A DNA stretch of 16,984 bases from NCBI GenBank assembly GCA_002817055.1, contig MUCU01000029.1, positions 1 to 16,984 of the forward strand. Reading direction: 5' to 3'. The first letter of the stretch is position 1; each line of letters begins with the position of its first letter. This document shows positions 16,894-16,984 of the stretch, in pieces. Origin of the DNA: SAR202 cluster bacterium Io17-Chloro-G7 (GTDB taxonomy: Bacteria; Chloroflexota; Dehalococcoidia; UBA3495). A program made the position numbers and the translations under genes. The notes under the pieces were generated by a model, which did no database searches, was not told the origin of the DNA, and saw only the letters and a list, made by a program, of their open reading frames with translations.

Positions 16894-16984
16894 GAAACTA
16901 TCTCAAAACAGCAGCCGCCACTGTCGGCGGTACCACAGGAGTGCACAAGCTAATTGGAGCAGGCCAAGGAAATTAGATGCCTTC
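16894..16984 (-). mobile_element. end of an IS5-type insertion sequence, continuing past the window
   Basis: On the plus strand GAAACTATCTCAAAAC follows CTAA (16890-16893). CTAA fits the YTAR target of some IS5 members, and the terminal sequence resembles their inverted repeats. The transposase tail overlaps this end, as is common in compact ISs. Only one end lies in the window, so the inverted repeat and target duplication cannot be confirmed. Confidence 0.55.
16903..16984 (-). CDS. IS5-type transposase, C-terminal 26 residues (partial)
   Basis: The minus-strand frame entering from the right edge reads 26 residues before TGA at 16905-16903. NFLGLLQLACALLW followed by a basic, tryptophan-containing tail (YRRQWRLL) resembles the C-terminal helix of DDE transposases of the IS5 group, which commonly end NFLxxxxLACALIWLRR. 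The catalytic DDE residues lie outside the window. The call rests on a short segment recalled from family experience; the abrupt loss of Roc-COR homology at the same point supports it. Confidence 0.6.
   Translation of the reverse strand, partial: KASNFLGLLQLACALLWYRRQWRLLF

Noticed and set aside
1..16984. CRISPR array, tRNA or rRNA genes
   Set aside because: No regular repeat-spacer pattern and no tRNA- or rRNA-like sequence was seen on either strand.

Overview
This window reads as a chromosomal stretch from a bacterium of moderate-to-high GC: compact single-copy metabolic genes with accessory genes and gene remnants between them. LeuC, a cobalamin-dependent MetH, formate-tetrahydrofolate ligase, a single-cysteine Asp/Glu racemase relative and a tandem NIPSNAP protein together would fit an environmental Chloroflexota (SAR202/Dehalococcoidia-like) genome. 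That is inference from gene content only; no rRNA or other phylogenetic marker is present.

Layout. Positions 1-1364 (minus) hold leuC, cut at its 3' end by the window edge. A 443-base divergent intergenic region separates it from a complete M1 zinc aminopeptidase at 1808-4420. A small accessory module follows: a nucleotidyltransferase-fold gene (4574-5098) overlapping out of frame with a 62-residue partner-like ORF (4995-5183). Next come metH (5354-8908), a stand-alone SIR2-like gene (9002-9874), a gap of about 490 bases, and fhs, whose best start is a GTG at 10369 rather than the far upstream end of the open frame. A racemase-family gene, an HSL-type alpha/beta hydrolase and a two-domain NIPSNAP gene complete the plus-strand run (12105-14660).

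The right end is genomic debris. Positions 14723-15016 hold an isolated C-terminal piece of glycerol kinase. Convergent to it is a Roc-COR GTPase gene (15038 to about 16893, minus). Its P-loop is split by an apparent one-base deletion, and its 5' end stops at the tail of an IS5-type transposase running off the right edge.

How the genes relate. metH and fhs both act in tetrahydrofolate one-carbon metabolism, but a defence-type SIR2 gene lies between them. leuC belongs to leucine synthesis, and the aminopeptidase and hydrolase to peptide and ester turnover. The accessory genes (nucleotidyltransferase pair, SIR2, Roc-COR) are of kinds often found in biological-conflict loci. They are scattered singly between housekeeping genes and do not form one operon, so I see no convincing complete new system here. 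The strongest unusual signals are the broken Roc-COR gene at the IS junction, the orphan glpK fragment and the overlapping nucleotidyltransferase pair.
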